Origin: an uncultured Methanobrevibacter sp.
GTDB lineage: Archaea > Methanobacteriota > Methanobacteria > Methanobacteriales > Methanobacteriaceae
Length of the DNA: 64,000 nucleotides
Assembly: GCF_902764455.1 (NCBI RefSeq)
Contig: NZ_CACWVY010000015.1
Span: 46,050 to 110,049, forward strand
Direction: 5' to 3'
Numbering within the stretch: the stretch's first letter is position 1; every line of letters begins with the position of its first letter. Below, piece by piece: positions 47,501-58,300 of this stretch. The notes below the pieces were generated by a model. It was given only the letters and a program-made list of their open reading frames with translations, had not been told where the DNA came from and ran no database searches. Both the position numbers and the translations under genes were made by a program.

Positions 47501-49505
47501 CACTAATAACTATTATTCCACCATTATTTAAATCTACAAATTCATTATTTGTTATATTAGAATTAGACATTGAATTTGAAAGATATATTCTTCCAATATT
47601 ATTGTTATAATCAACATTTGTCAATTTTGATTGATATACAACATATCTACTATTTGAATTAACAGTGTTGTTAGAGATAATACAATTATTTAATTCTCCT
47701 CCCCCTATTAAATTTGTAGAAGTAGATTTACCATTAATAAAAGTTAAATTTTCTAAAGTTGCATCAGTTGTTCTAATTGAAACAAACCAATTATTATTGG
47801 TTGCATCAATAATTGCTTTTCCGTAATTTTCACCAACAAGTTGAAGTGTTCCTTTATTAGCAATAGTCAATGCAACATTACCCACACCAGAATATGTACC
47901 ATCAAGTAAATGAACAGTTACAGTGAAAGATTTATCAAAACCAACATCGATTGCATTTTGAATAGTTTCAAATGGATATTCATAAGAACCATTATTTGCA
48001 TCACTACCTTTTGGTGATACATATAAATCTATAGGTTCATTTGAAAGAGTTATATTAACTGTTGTTAACACATCAGTTTCACCATTATTCCATGCAATTG
48101 TTAAATTATAAATTCCATTTTCTGGAATATTATTAAATATAATGAAAGTCAAATTACCAGAAATAGTTGGAGAATATACATAGGTGTTATTTCCAGATAA
48201 TTTTACGCTAAATGAATCTGCTTTAACAATATTACCCTCATCATCAGTTATATTAGTGATTGGAATCTTAACACCTTTGTTAACTTCAGGATTAGAAACA
48301 TTAATTACATCTCTAATCATTGAAAAATTCATAATACTCAAACTACCCCTAAGATAAATATTTCCAACAGAATTGGTTGAATTAATAAAAGTATTGTTTT
48401 CAAAAACAAAATTTCCATAAAGTAAATTAACAATAGAATACTCTTCAGATGGATTAGAACAATTAATAAATTCATTTCCAATGACACTACATTCAGTACC
48501 ATAACCTGGATTTAAATATAAAGAAGCATCACTTGTTCCAGTTAAATTAATAAATTTATTGTTAATAATAGAGGATTTAGTTTGGGACATGTAAACAGCA
48601 GGACCTAAACCATCAGGTGACGCAAACCCAGTGTTAATAAATGTATTGTTTTCTAAATATAATTTTTCAATATTATTAACATAAATTGCTCCACCCCCAT
48701 TAGCAGACATGAATCCTCCATCAGAGCCCATTACTAAACATGAAATAAAACTAGAATTCTTCACTGTTAAATAACTTTTAAGATTATCATCACCAATGAC
48801 AAACATGTCATTAGCTGCTGAAATTGCACCACCTTGGGAGCCAGTAGTTATTGAATCTTTAAATACACAATTTTCAACAGTCAAAATACCTTGATTAGAA
48901 ATGGTTCCTCCAAGATCATTATTTTTACAATTAATAAAAGTTAAATCTTTAACTGTGACATTTGCTTTAGAAGCAATAGTTGCAAAATTATAAGCAGATT
49001 GCCCATCTAAAAATGTTTTATCAGGACCTGCACCAATGAATTTTAAATTTCCTCCAAATGAGTTATGATTTAAATCAATGTACAAACCTTTATATTCATC
49101 ATCCCATTCATCTACAAAATCACCATAATCTTCATAATAGTGAATTATTGTTCCTTCAAGGAAAAATGTTCCTTCACCAATATGAATTGTAGCATCATTA
49201 GATGCATTTACATCAGAATATGCTTTTTTTATTGTAGCATAAGGACTTTCTTTAGATCCAACATTTGAATCATTTCCAGTATCACTTACATAGATTTCTT
49301 TTGTAGTTACTTCTACATCAACAGGGTCTTCATCAGGTCCAATAGGAAAATCCGGAATGACAATTCCTGGAAATTCAATTCCCACTGTTGATTCATCACT
49401 AGTCGCCACTGCATCATCAGATGAATTAACATCTCCAGCACTGACAGCACCAATCATGAAAACAAGCAATACAAAAGATATAAATAATATCCTATAATTT
49501 TTCAT
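43968..49505 (-). CDS. Giant adhesin-like protein with three beta-helix modules and conserved C-terminal cassette
   Basis: 1845 residues. Signal peptide 1-23. Three parallel beta-helix modules each open with the same motif: IYVSDTGNDSNVGS (about 71), LYVSPKGSDANNGS (about 495) and YWVSNEGSDESGNGS (about 960), each followed by P-x-x-T/S-I-x-x-A. Strand repeats such as LTVENCVFKDS and YGGAISL fill the modules. From about 1480 come Ig-like repeats (VLVDPVGNPIANATIL, TLVDDEGSPIANAVIT) and the last 203 residues form a cassette shared with the adhesin at 61.9 kb. No membrane segment, so attachment may be through the C-terminal domains. Start ATG with GAGGT ten bases upstream. Target unknown. Confidence 0.9.
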   Translation of the reverse strand: MKNYRILFISFVLLVFMIGAVSAGDVNSSDDAVATSDESTVGIEFPGIVIPDFPIGPDEDPVDVEVTTKEIYVSDTGNDSNVGSKESPYATIKKAYSDVNASNDATIHIGEGTFFLEGTIIHYYEDYGDFVDEWDDEYKGLYIDLNHNSFGGNLKFIGAGPDKTFLDGQSAYNFATIASKANVTVKDLTFINCKNNDLGGTISNQGILTVENCVFKDSITTGSQGGAISAANDMFVIGDDNLKSYLTVKNSSFISCLVMGSDGGFMSANGGGAIYVNNIEKLYLENNTFINTGFASPDGLGPAVYMSQTKSSIINNKFINLTGTSDASLYLNPGYGTECSVIGNEFINCSNPSEEYSIVNLLYGNFVFENNTFINSTNSVGNIYLRGSLSIMNFSMIRDVINVSNPEVNKGVKIPITNITDDEGNIVKADSFSVKLSGNNTYVYSPTISGNLTFIIFNNIPENGIYNLTIAWNNGETDVLTTVNITLSNEPIDLYVSPKGSDANNGSYEYPFETIQNAIDVGFDKSFTVTVHLLDGTYSGVGNVALTIANKGTLQLVGENYGKAIIDATNNNWFVSIRTTDATLENLTFINGKSTSTNLIGGGELNNCIISNNTVNSNSRYVVYQSKLTNVDYNNNIGRIYLSNSMSNSNITNNEFVDLNNGGIIVISASNLVIENCTFLNNTATKGGVLYANNGFTSRNNNFVNNKASQVYFSQNYPTANYGVIFTSNSGTYTFENNTFVNNYAYESGVIGWQYQNNNIQTNPTYVFADCKFINNSAVEAGVTKIKAGSFTNCEFINNSADYGGAISLMPFVKNSKTLELINVTFNNNVANRNGNDIYLAPQGGYGSDYSNYIYAIDLTINFNNLNTSYLVDNLIANITTDTGISIGGNNVYFLLNETNIGVSEINNGVAILNYAGFEDGQYELSGYMNFQPVNAIVNNATVNVKLEGILDNVTYWVSNEGSDESGNGSEKNPFKSINYALTEGSKNCRNIFINIVEGVYAGDLNTNLELSSMNNVTIVGAGIEKTIIDGNNEKIFARITEGKNKITLVNLTIKNMLPSNVNLIGTATNSITNILNGLSSPISIDENATLYLDGVEITNCRGGQAIIVNNGNLVINNSVFSNNGISSNGLVSGGDVTIDNSVLTSNVAVSGLLYSVNSLFINNSVIKDNFNLQFFLLTGVVSMFNGGAGLYTVIENTIISNDGNNSYLSIIGYNETYDNLCPVFTLAGNIIANNLSMINNYDSPLPEYDVNYIDGVKVSPFGYAYGAYGKNVSVSNSTFVNMDCIWAVNTYGTVNFDIDSCVFYNLSKIAYSFTPGENSLYNITNSVFINSNPVIDRNYRSDRDNPNCTFENNYWGSNEKPVVIFINLNPDKPQSFEPNSWIVLYSEDEQTVIKNLTDGENITDYTGNAPIRTDYADNHGALDYAVVFGDVGYLFTTDDDKNVIFNPEDAMYPFVAADPMDYRTPSTIAITGFAGDLGIVCVLVDPVGNPIANATILSIINGENVANVTTDENGAFTVKGIKNGVLTLLFNGTDDYFDTEYNLTFTDAGKTTKSFIYLNIIEADLAVKGTLVDDEGSPIANAVITYTINGENATNVTTDTDGVFQVQGASNSIVDIVFAGSEGADAANTTLIIKDVAPTVVRLGSQFNVTEGVSIKTYAVDSKAGEVGQTTSFKLTDSNGNPIVNATVKFAYKTVILNRTTDENGIVFIGINTQLAQEALCAMSYLGDENYNATFVAFSFDIQKKPITITAPAKTYKVSVKTKKYTVTLKTEKCNSLDGKVYLSAGKKVTMKINGKTYTAKTNANGQATFNLKITKKGKFSGTVKFAGDKTYSSASKSVKITIK

Positions 49506-49693
49506 AATCTTATTTACCTCAACAATTTTTTAAAAGTATTAAACTATAAAACTAAAAATCTAAACTATTTAATACCAATAATATATATTATGATAAAGTA
49601 TATTTAAAGATTATTAAATTATATTTTAATTAAGAATTATAGAAAATAATTAAAATTAATAAGAATTATAAAAAATAGGAGAAAAAATAATAT

Positions 49694-52600
49694 TTAATTA
49701 TTTTCTGAGCGATATTTTCTATAAAATCCAATAAACAGGAAAATCCATAATAAAATAAATAAGACATTAATAATTGATAAATCCTCATCGATTATTTCTT
49801 TTTTGACTTCTTTTGTTATTTCATATGCTTTTCCACCTTCACCGCTTCCACCTTCACTTGATGAAGATTGAGCACTTGGAGAAGAATCAGCAGCATTGGC
49901 AGTCATTCCAACAGAAGCTAAGTTATTAACACTTGAACTGTTTGATTTGCTTAAGCTGTTAGGATTTACAGTATTACCGTTGACTGAAGTTTTACTGTTT
50001 CCTGAAGATTCATACGGACTTACACCATCGCCGTCACCAAATTGACCACTCCAATCACCATTATTTTTTCCAGTTGGCCAATTTCCATTGAAGTTAAATT
50101 CGTTCGAATCAATTCTTTGTGAATAAGAAGTATCACCAGTCAATGTAAAGCTAGTATGAGTACCTGAACCTGTTGAAGTAGGATTTGACTGTTGTGAATT
50201 TCCATTACCCCTATTTGGATTGTTACCAGAATTATCTTCACCATTGACCACTACAGGCCCCCAGTCTATTTTTTGACCTGACCATGATCTAAATCTAATG
50301 TTATGTTGCATGAATACTGAATCATCAGGCCCATTTATTGAACCCCACCAGTTCCCACGGGCATCAATTTTTGCACTTCCTGAAACACCATATGTTCCAG
50401 AAAATGTAGACCCACTTGGAGCATTATTGTCATAGATATTTGAATTTTTAATGGCGAAATTCCCAATGCCTATTGTGAATGCCCCACCATATTCCAATGC
50501 ATTATTTCCAGAGACAGTTACATTAAACATGTCTGCATTATTTTCCACATGCCCATATGATGAATATGAATTGTACTGTAAAGCTCCCCCATATTTTGCA
50601 GAATTATTGACTATTTCTGTGTTGAATATTTCAAAGTTACCAAATATATCTAATCCTCCACCCTGCTCACCAGCACGGTTATCAGTGAATATACATTTTT
50701 CGATTGAAGAGTTAAGTGACTGGACACATATTGCTCCACCATTGCTTTCAGCAAGATTATGCGTAAAAGTGTTATTATATAAATTAAATTGAATTAAAGC
50801 TCCAAATATGGCTCCCCCCTCCGCATGAATGTTATATAGACTTCCACCATAACGGTCATCCACCAGCATGCTCAAGTTACCACAAGAAGTATTTTTAGCT
50901 TCATTATTTGTAAAAACTGAATTGTCAATGTTTAAAATAGAAGTTGGAGAATAAACTATTTTTTCTCCTTTGCCAGAGTAATCTAAATTAGAGGTAGAAT
51001 AATAGTTTTGAGTTGTTAAGATGTTGCTGTCATATGCTATTGCACCACCATATTTAGCGGTATTACTATCAAACAATGAATTATTAATGTTTAAAACAGT
51101 ATTTGAAAATATTGCACCACCCATTCCCGGTAAAGCCTCGCAGGTTGACACATAACGATATCTCAATCCTGCAAGGTTAGGATATTCCCGATAAATAATC
51201 TTTTTAATAGAACAGTAATCAAGAGTTTGAATAGCTAAATTGTCTTTAAATTCACAGTCTTCAATGATACATTCCCCATTGGAATTTGTATAAATGGCCC
51301 CACCATGAACACCGGTGTTGTTACATATTAATGAATTTTTAATGGTGGTTTTTCCAAAATCTGCAATAGCCCCACCCTTATGGGCAAAATTATCATAAAG
51401 TGCAGATGAACTAATTATTAACTCTCCAAGATTAAGAATTGCACCACCAATACCAAGCTCTGAACAGTCATAACTGTACATTTCATATTTATTGTACTTG
51501 TTTTTGTATGAAAATGTCGGATTTGAATTATCATAATAAGATGATGAATTATAAATTACAGAATTATTAATCAATAATGTTCCTAAATTATTAAAAAGTG
51601 ATCCTCCCTCCACACTGAATCCATTGAACACTTTCAATGAGTTTATGGACAAAATTCCACCTTTCCCAATATTGAATAGCTGGCTGTTTAAAGCATTTAT
51701 ATAGGTGTTTCCTTCCATATTAATGGCAGTTAATGTAACATTCTTATCAACAGTAATATTGGATTCGTTATACATACCAGGAAGTATGTAAATTATCGCC
51801 CCACTTAAGCAGTTTTCAATTGCTTTTTTGATTGTTGGGTAAGGATCGTCAAAACTTCCATTGCCCTTGTCAGTGCCATTTACTGAAACATAAATGATAA
51901 CAGGAACATTGTCATGAACTGTATTGTTTATTGCTTTGACCGCATCATCCCCTCTTTTAAATCCGTTTGAAGAAGTAAAATAATTATTAGTAACAGTATT
52001 GTTTTCTGAATCGATTACAACGGCATAGTCCTGACCATCATTTGAAGATGACACAATCCTATTGAACATGATTTCATTACCTGATGAATTATCATAATAA
52101 ATTGCAACTGGATTACCATCTAAACTATTAATCAACACATTGTTATTATAAATTCTATCATTAAAGACATTATCAGCAAAATAAAAGTAAGCATCATCAG
52201 TTGCATTGATGTAAATGACATTACCGGAAATATTGCTTGCGTAAGATGAATCTGAAGCTATGAGCTTGAAATTAGACCCAACAGCATCAAAGGAATTATT
52301 CAATATATTGGTTTCGTTTGATTTACTTATAAGAACAATTACAGCATCAGTTGAATTGACATTTAACTCATTTGCCACAAAATTACCATTCAAACATCCA
52401 TTAAAGATTATGGTTTCCCCTTTAACTTCAAAGGAATTGTTTGAAATTGTATTGTTCAAGCCACAGTTGTCTGTTATTTTTGAATCTGCAAAATTATTTG
52501 AAGTAATTGTTACATCTGAAACATTCTGCAATACAATATTTGCATCGTTAAAATCAAATCCAGTTATTATTGATTTATCAGACCCCTTAGATAATATTAA

Positions 52601-55327
52601 AATAGCTCTGAAGTCATTTAAGTGCGAATACGGTTTTATTAAAACTGACACATCAATATCCATTGCTTTTGAATCTGTGAAATTTTTAAATAAAATCTTA
52701 TCGCTATTTTTGATAATTCCTGAAATCAGTTTTCCATTCATGTTAAAGTATAAGTCATAGTTATTGTTTGAAATAACAAAGGCATTTGAATTTATTTTTG
52801 AAATTTGTGAACTTAAATTAGTAATTATTTCACAATTTTGAGCATCAATAATATTATTTTCAAACTTATCGACATAAGATTGTCTTGTAAGGTAAATAGC
52901 TGAATTACCTTTACCAAGTGCATCACCTGCATGTTCATCAGTTAAATTTCTTCCAACAACAATGATTTCATTACCTTTAATGGTTGAACTTGAATTATAC
53001 AAACCGATGGCATAAACACCATTAGCAGTTCCTTTTAAATAATTATTCACTATTTTACAATAGTCTACCCTATAAAGTTCAATCAAATAGCTCATTTCCT
53101 TTGAATTGACAATGATAGAATTTGAATCTAGGTTAATGTCATATGGCCTTTCAAAAACATCACAGACCGCTACACCATATGCTGAACCGTCAGACATTAT
53201 ATTAATGCTATTTCCTGTAATGCTACTTTCAACCAGCGCATCAAAATACATTGCCTCGGCTATGCCTGAAGATTTGATTAGAATGTTATTGTTCAAAATA
53301 TTAAAATTGCTTGAAATCCTTTTTACCATCAGGTATTGTGGCTCTGAAACGCAAATCGCATAAGTCACATAGGCCTTTGAATTTACAAATATTGAATTAC
53401 CAGTGATATTACAAAAGTCACACCCTCTAACAACGGATATTGTTTTACTTTCAAAAACATCACCCGCCAATACTGTAAATTCATTATCCTTAACTACTAC
53501 ATTTTCAACACCGTCAAGGATAATGCTTTCCTTATCAAAACTGTAAAACTTGAAGTCTCTAATAGTAGAATCGGATGCATCTTCTGTCAATGTTATTGTG
53601 ATATTATATAACAGGTTAGCCTGTTTGTTACTTGTTAATGTGATTGGATCTGTGAAATAAAGATTCTTGTTTGTCAGAAATGTTAAAAACAAAATTCTTT
53701 GTGAATTTGTTTTGAAATTATATTTTAAATAGCCCTCATCGTCAAAATAATCATAAAAATTACTGTCATCAATCACCAATATTTCAGTATCCTTGATGAT
53801 ACCATTGATTGTATTGTCTGCAATCTGACCAGGATTTCTATCATCCAAAGTCATGTACATGTTAATGTAGAATGCATCACTTTCATTTGTTTCTATATAA
53901 TTTTCAGATATTGTGGTGTTGTAGACATAACCTTCGATACAAACACCATATTTATCACTGTAAATCTTGTTTGAGACAATAGTATTATTATATACTTTAA
54001 ATTTTTCACTTTTAGACACACTGGAAATACCTTTGGCTTTTGTATGGATAATGTTGTTTGATACAAAAGAATTGTTTCCATTGAGCAAAATTCCATCATC
54101 CCCTAAAACATAAATCCTATTTCCAGTTATGTTTGAATTGTTTGAACCGTCAGAGATTCCAACACCATATTTAGACAATTTTATTGTATTATCATATACA
54201 TTAGCTCCACGACCAATGGAAATTGCCTTATAAAGATTGTCATAAACAATTGTATTGTTAAAAACATATGCATTATCTTTATAGTCTAGTTCATCAGGAA
54301 AAATTGTTATACCGTCATTCATTGATGAACCTGTAATAATATTGTCTGAAATAACTACATCATCTGCACCCGCCACAATTGAAGAAGTACAGTTTATAAT
54401 TGTATTTCCAGATATTAGAATATTATTTGAATTACCAGACATGGTTATTCCAATATCTCCGTTGACAATAGTATTATTGATGATTGAAGTGTTATCAGAT
54501 TTTCCCATCAAATTGAGAGTCCATTCCATGACACTGTTTTCATCCACATTTTTAATGAAATTGTTTGAAATATAAGTTCCAACACAATCTGCAGGACCAC
54601 TGTAATCAGCATGACCATAAGGATTCATATAAATTATATTAGCCACGGCAGCATAATATAAAGTTTTAACTTCCAGACGGTTATAGGAAATATTGTTGTA
54701 GTCACACATTCCCATCAGAATACATGATGTGAAAGTTGAAACTACATCATTGTATAAAATTCTGTTTCTGCTTGAATATCCCATCGGTATCGCATAGCAT
54801 CCTTCAGTACCTGGAATTCGAATGGTGTTATTATAGATAAGATTATCACTTGAATTTGAAAACCATATCCCATGCAACTTGCAAACGAATAATCCATCAA
54901 CATATAAATCTCCTTTTGTATTGTTAATAACCAAGTTGGTAATGTTGGATCCGCTGCTTCCCTGAACCAGATGAATAACCCCATTGCTGATTTCACAATC
55001 GGAAGATAAAGGCATTATATTTAAAGGTCGGTCAATAATAAAAGCCTTATTAGAAACATTACCCATTTTAATAGTATTGACAGAGGGATTTAATGTATCT
55101 TTAATTGTACCAGTATACTTATTGAAGTAATTATCGTAATTATCATCCGTGATAACTATTTCAGATTCACCACTTTCAAATGATGCATCATCGACCGGAA
55201 TTCCTTCAATTTCAGACGAAATATCAACTGTCAGAGTTAAATTGTCAATATCAGTGGCATAAACTCCACCAATAGTGCATAAAATGATTAAACTTAGAAA
55301 AGCAAGTATTAAAATTTTGTTATTCAT
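49694..55327 (-). CDS. Giant adhesin-like beta-helix protein with C-terminal membrane anchor
   Basis: 1877 residues. Signal peptide 1-25. Residues about 90-1150 are NosD-like parallel beta-helix with short repeats (NNTIVNGDIGITMSGNS, NNIIHTKAKGIS). At about 1165 a second module opens with IYVSVNGTDKGNGSFDDP and runs to about 1660 (GGAIYTNSNGEC, GGALQYNSYSSYG). Then a Gly/Ser/Asn-rich, low-complexity stalk of about 170 residues, and a single membrane helix (VLFILLWIFLFIGFY) with a basic end, giving a membrane-anchored surface protein. Its ATG overlaps the TGA of the upstream 2072-residue gene by four bases (ATGA), with GGTGG as ribosome site, so both are translated from one mRNA. Confidence 0.9.
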   Translation of the reverse strand: MNNKILILAFLSLIILCTIGGVYATDIDNLTLTVDISSEIEGIPVDDASFESGESEIVITDDNYDNYFNKYTGTIKDTLNPSVNTIKMGNVSNKAFIIDRPLNIMPLSSDCEISNGVIHLVQGSSGSNITNLVINNTKGDLYVDGLFVCKLHGIWFSNSSDNLIYNNTIRIPGTEGCYAIPMGYSSRNRILYNDVVSTFTSCILMGMCDYNNISYNRLEVKTLYYAAVANIIYMNPYGHADYSGPADCVGTYISNNFIKNVDENSVMEWTLNLMGKSDNTSIINNTIVNGDIGITMSGNSNNILISGNTIINCTSSIVAGADDVVISDNIITGSSMNDGITIFPDELDYKDNAYVFNNTIVYDNLYKAISIGRGANVYDNTIKLSKYGVGISDGSNNSNITGNRIYVLGDDGILLNGNNSFVSNNIIHTKAKGISSVSKSEKFKVYNNTIVSNKIYSDKYGVCIEGYVYNTTISENYIETNESDAFYINMYMTLDDRNPGQIADNTINGIIKDTEILVIDDSNFYDYFDDEGYLKYNFKTNSQRILFLTFLTNKNLYFTDPITLTSNKQANLLYNITITLTEDASDSTIRDFKFYSFDKESIILDGVENVVVKDNEFTVLAGDVFESKTISVVRGCDFCNITGNSIFVNSKAYVTYAICVSEPQYLMVKRISSNFNILNNNILIKSSGIAEAMYFDALVESSITGNSINIMSDGSAYGVAVCDVFERPYDINLDSNSIIVNSKEMSYLIELYRVDYCKIVNNYLKGTANGVYAIGLYNSSSTIKGNEIIVVGRNLTDEHAGDALGKGNSAIYLTRQSYVDKFENNIIDAQNCEIITNLSSQISKINSNAFVISNNNYDLYFNMNGKLISGIIKNSDKILFKNFTDSKAMDIDVSVLIKPYSHLNDFRAILILSKGSDKSIITGFDFNDANIVLQNVSDVTITSNNFADSKITDNCGLNNTISNNSFEVKGETIIFNGCLNGNFVANELNVNSTDAVIVLISKSNETNILNNSFDAVGSNFKLIASDSSYASNISGNVIYINATDDAYFYFADNVFNDRIYNNNVLINSLDGNPVAIYYDNSSGNEIMFNRIVSSSNDGQDYAVVIDSENNTVTNNYFTSSNGFKRGDDAVKAINNTVHDNVPVIIYVSVNGTDKGNGSFDDPYPTIKKAIENCLSGAIIYILPGMYNESNITVDKNVTLTAINMEGNTYINALNSQLFNIGKGGILSINSLKVFNGFSVEGGSLFNNLGTLLINNSVIYNSSSYYDNSNPTFSYKNKYNKYEMYSYDCSELGIGGAILNLGELIISSSALYDNFAHKGGAIADFGKTTIKNSLICNNTGVHGGAIYTNSNGECIIEDCEFKDNLAIQTLDYCSIKKIIYREYPNLAGLRYRYVSTCEALPGMGGAIFSNTVLNINNSLFDSNTAKYGGAIAYDSNILTTQNYYSTSNLDYSGKGEKIVYSPTSILNIDNSVFTNNEAKNTSCGNLSMLVDDRYGGSLYNIHAEGGAIFGALIQFNLYNNTFTHNLAESNGGAICVQSLNSSIEKCIFTDNRAGEQGGGLDIFGNFEIFNTEIVNNSAKYGGALQYNSYSSYGHVENNADMFNVTVSGNNALEYGGAFTIGIGNFAIKNSNIYDNNAPSGSTFSGTYGVSGSAKIDARGNWWGSINGPDDSVFMQHNIRFRSWSGQKIDWGPVVVNGEDNSGNNPNRGNGNSQQSNPTSTGSGTHTSFTLTGDTSYSQRIDSNEFNFNGNWPTGKNNGDWSGQFGDGDGVSPYESSGNSKTSVNGNTVNPNSLSKSNSSSVNNLASVGMTANAADSSPSAQSSSSEGGSGEGGKAYEITKEVKKEIIDEDLSIINVLFILLWIFLFIGFYRKYRSENN

Positions 55328-58300
55328 TTAACCACCTTCACTGTATTCTTCACGGTCAAACCTGCATAAGTTGTTTTTATTGTATATTTACCTTTATTAA
55401 GTTTGATGTTTACTTTAGCAATACCTTTACTATCAGTTTTAACATTATATGTTTTTTTATTAATATTAAATTTGACTGTTGCTTTTTTAGCAATCTCACC
55501 ATTGGATTTGAGAATTTTTGCTTGGAAATTAATCTTTTTTGCAACCTTAACATTTTTATTTGAAGTGATTATTCTAGTCTTTACAGTGATTTTATTTGAG
55601 TGCTTTTCACCAGTTTTGGTATTCCGGGTTGTTATGGTATATTTTCCAGGTTTTAAATTGATTTTTAGGGTTGCAACTCCATTTGCATTTGTCTTGATTG
55701 AATAAGTTTTACTTTTTAATGTGAATTTCACCAAAGTATTTTTCAATAGCTTTCCATTCTTGTCTTTAAATATTGCCTTAAAGTTTGCAGAGCCTTTATA
55801 ATACTTAACAAGATTGGAAGAAGATATGGTGGATAAAATCTTAACATTATACATTTCAATCTGGCCCGTAACAGTATTTAAGATATTCAAGTCATAACTG
55901 CCAGCATTTAATTTAATAGGTAATGTGGCAATTCCGTATTCATCTGTTTTAACCTTATATGTGACCCCATTAATGTTTAGAAGCACATCAGTATCATTTA
56001 AAGCATTATTGCTGAAGTCGAAAAATGTTGCATACATTGTAGTTTTTCCAGTATAATATACGGTAACGTTACTGCTTAAAAGAGTTGTCAAAACAGCAAT
56101 ATTGTTTGAAACAATTCTGTACTCATCTGGATAGCTTCCCTGATAAAATGCAGTAATGTTATACTCACCCGGGCCAAACCAGACTTCAAAGACTGCAAAT
56201 CCATCGCCATCAGTGGTTTCATTATAAGTTTCATTGTTGAAAATGAAGTGAATAGTCTTTCCAACCATAGGTCTGCCCAATGCATCAAACAATGCTACAT
56301 AATAATGGGTGCCGTTATGATAAGATTTAACTACGTCCTGAGAGACCAAATAAACCGGTTCTCCTGAAACACGAATATGGTTGGTGACATATGCTTTTGT
56401 CAGATTGCTTGATTCTTCAAATTTAGCTTTGACTTCAAAAGCTCCAGGATTGAATAAAGCATTTAATACTGCCTTTCCCCGATTATCAGTTGTTGAATAA
56501 TATTTATTTCCTTTTACAATAAATTCCACAGTTGCATTTTCAATGAAATCCCCATCAACTGTCTTTAAAATAACATAATATGCATTTCCATAACCATTGA
56601 TTATTTCCGCATCACTGCCGAAGAGTATTGTCTCAGTAACGTTTTCAAAAGGAGATATATAAATATTATTTGTATTGAAACTTTCAAAGTACATATTATT
56701 GCCTGAATAGTATGCCTTTGCAGTATAAGTACCATAACTTAAGTTCAAGTAAAATATTGCTTCACCATTTTGATTGGTATAAGTTTCATAGCTTCCAATT
56801 AAATTATTCTCTACATCAGTGATATTTAAAACAATTTGGGACGATTTGATAGGATTTTCCAAAGCATCAAGAAGTAATACTCTATAATTAAATGTTTTGC
56901 CTTCTCCAGCATGCACTTCGTTTGTTTCCAAGCCAGTGATAGTTTTTGAATCATCAACAACCAAAATTGTGGTGTTGGTGCTTGAAGAGATATAATTGAC
57001 ATTTTCAAATTCACATTCCACACTATGATAGCCCAAATCGAGATTTAAAGGCAATTTTGCAATTCCAAAACTGTTTGTAGAAACATTATATGATTTGCCA
57101 TCAACTTTTATGGCCACCGGCAAATTGGAAATGGCTACTCCATTCTTGTTTATTAGTTTTACTTCAAAGTTTTTGTTATCCCCTTTTTTTATAATCATGT
57201 CTGATGCAACAAGGCTTGTCGGCATCCTGAATATTGTAATTGTATTTGATTTTGAATTGTAAATGTTATAAAACGGATTTTCATATTTGTAGGTGATGTT
57301 ATATGTTCCAGGTTCAAGTGTAATTTGAACACGAACATTACCAAATGCATCGCTTTCAGCATTAATCGCCTTTGAAAAATCCCCTGAAGATATTACGACA
57401 GGAATGCTCATTCCTTCAAGTGAAAACTTGTTTGTATCATTGAATAAAATTGTAAAGTATCCATTTTCACCATAATATGCAGTATAGTCAGTTCCATCAA
57501 GATAAACCTTACCGACACTTACGCTGTGACTTACTTCAACTGTTGCAGCCCCGGTTGATGGATTATACCATGTGCTACCATCATAGTTCATTATTGCAAA
57601 GTAGATGTTTTCAACTGCATCTATTTTGAAATTTACCTCCCCGTTTGCATCGCTGGTCTCATTGTAGGTTTTGTACAATCCATCTTCATATAATTCGAGC
57701 GTTAATTTTTCACTAGAAACCCTTTTACCGTACATATCTTTTAGAATGACTGTGAATACTCCGTTTTCAGGAATTTTTGCATGTGATTTGAAGTTTAATG
57801 TTAAGTATACCTTTTGAATGTTCAAGCTTGATTTTACATTGGCCGAACCATAAACATTGTCTCCTGCAAAGCTTGCTTCAACATCGTAAATTCCAGGAAG
57901 CAGGTTAATGTTAATTGATCCCACACCATTTTCCACTTTTATCTTAAAATCAGCTGAATCTGTAGCATTTGATATTTTCAGGTTAATTGTTTCATCTGAA
58001 ATCCTGTTTCCATAAATGTCTGTAAATGTAAATTCATAGTCATTTCCCCTTCCGTAGAGAGTAGCATTTGGAAGTGTCAATGTTGTATTTATCGGATTGA
58101 CTGTAACATGTGAATAGGAATAACTTGGTTTATACCAGTCATCACCTAAATAATTCCATTTGGCAATATAGTCACCAGTATCAAGAGAAAATAATGTTTC
58201 TGCCTGCCCATTGGTCCCAGTCATTACATTAACACTTGCAAGCAATTTGTTTTTTGAGTTGTAAATTTCTAATACGATTGACTGATTGAGTAACTTTCTT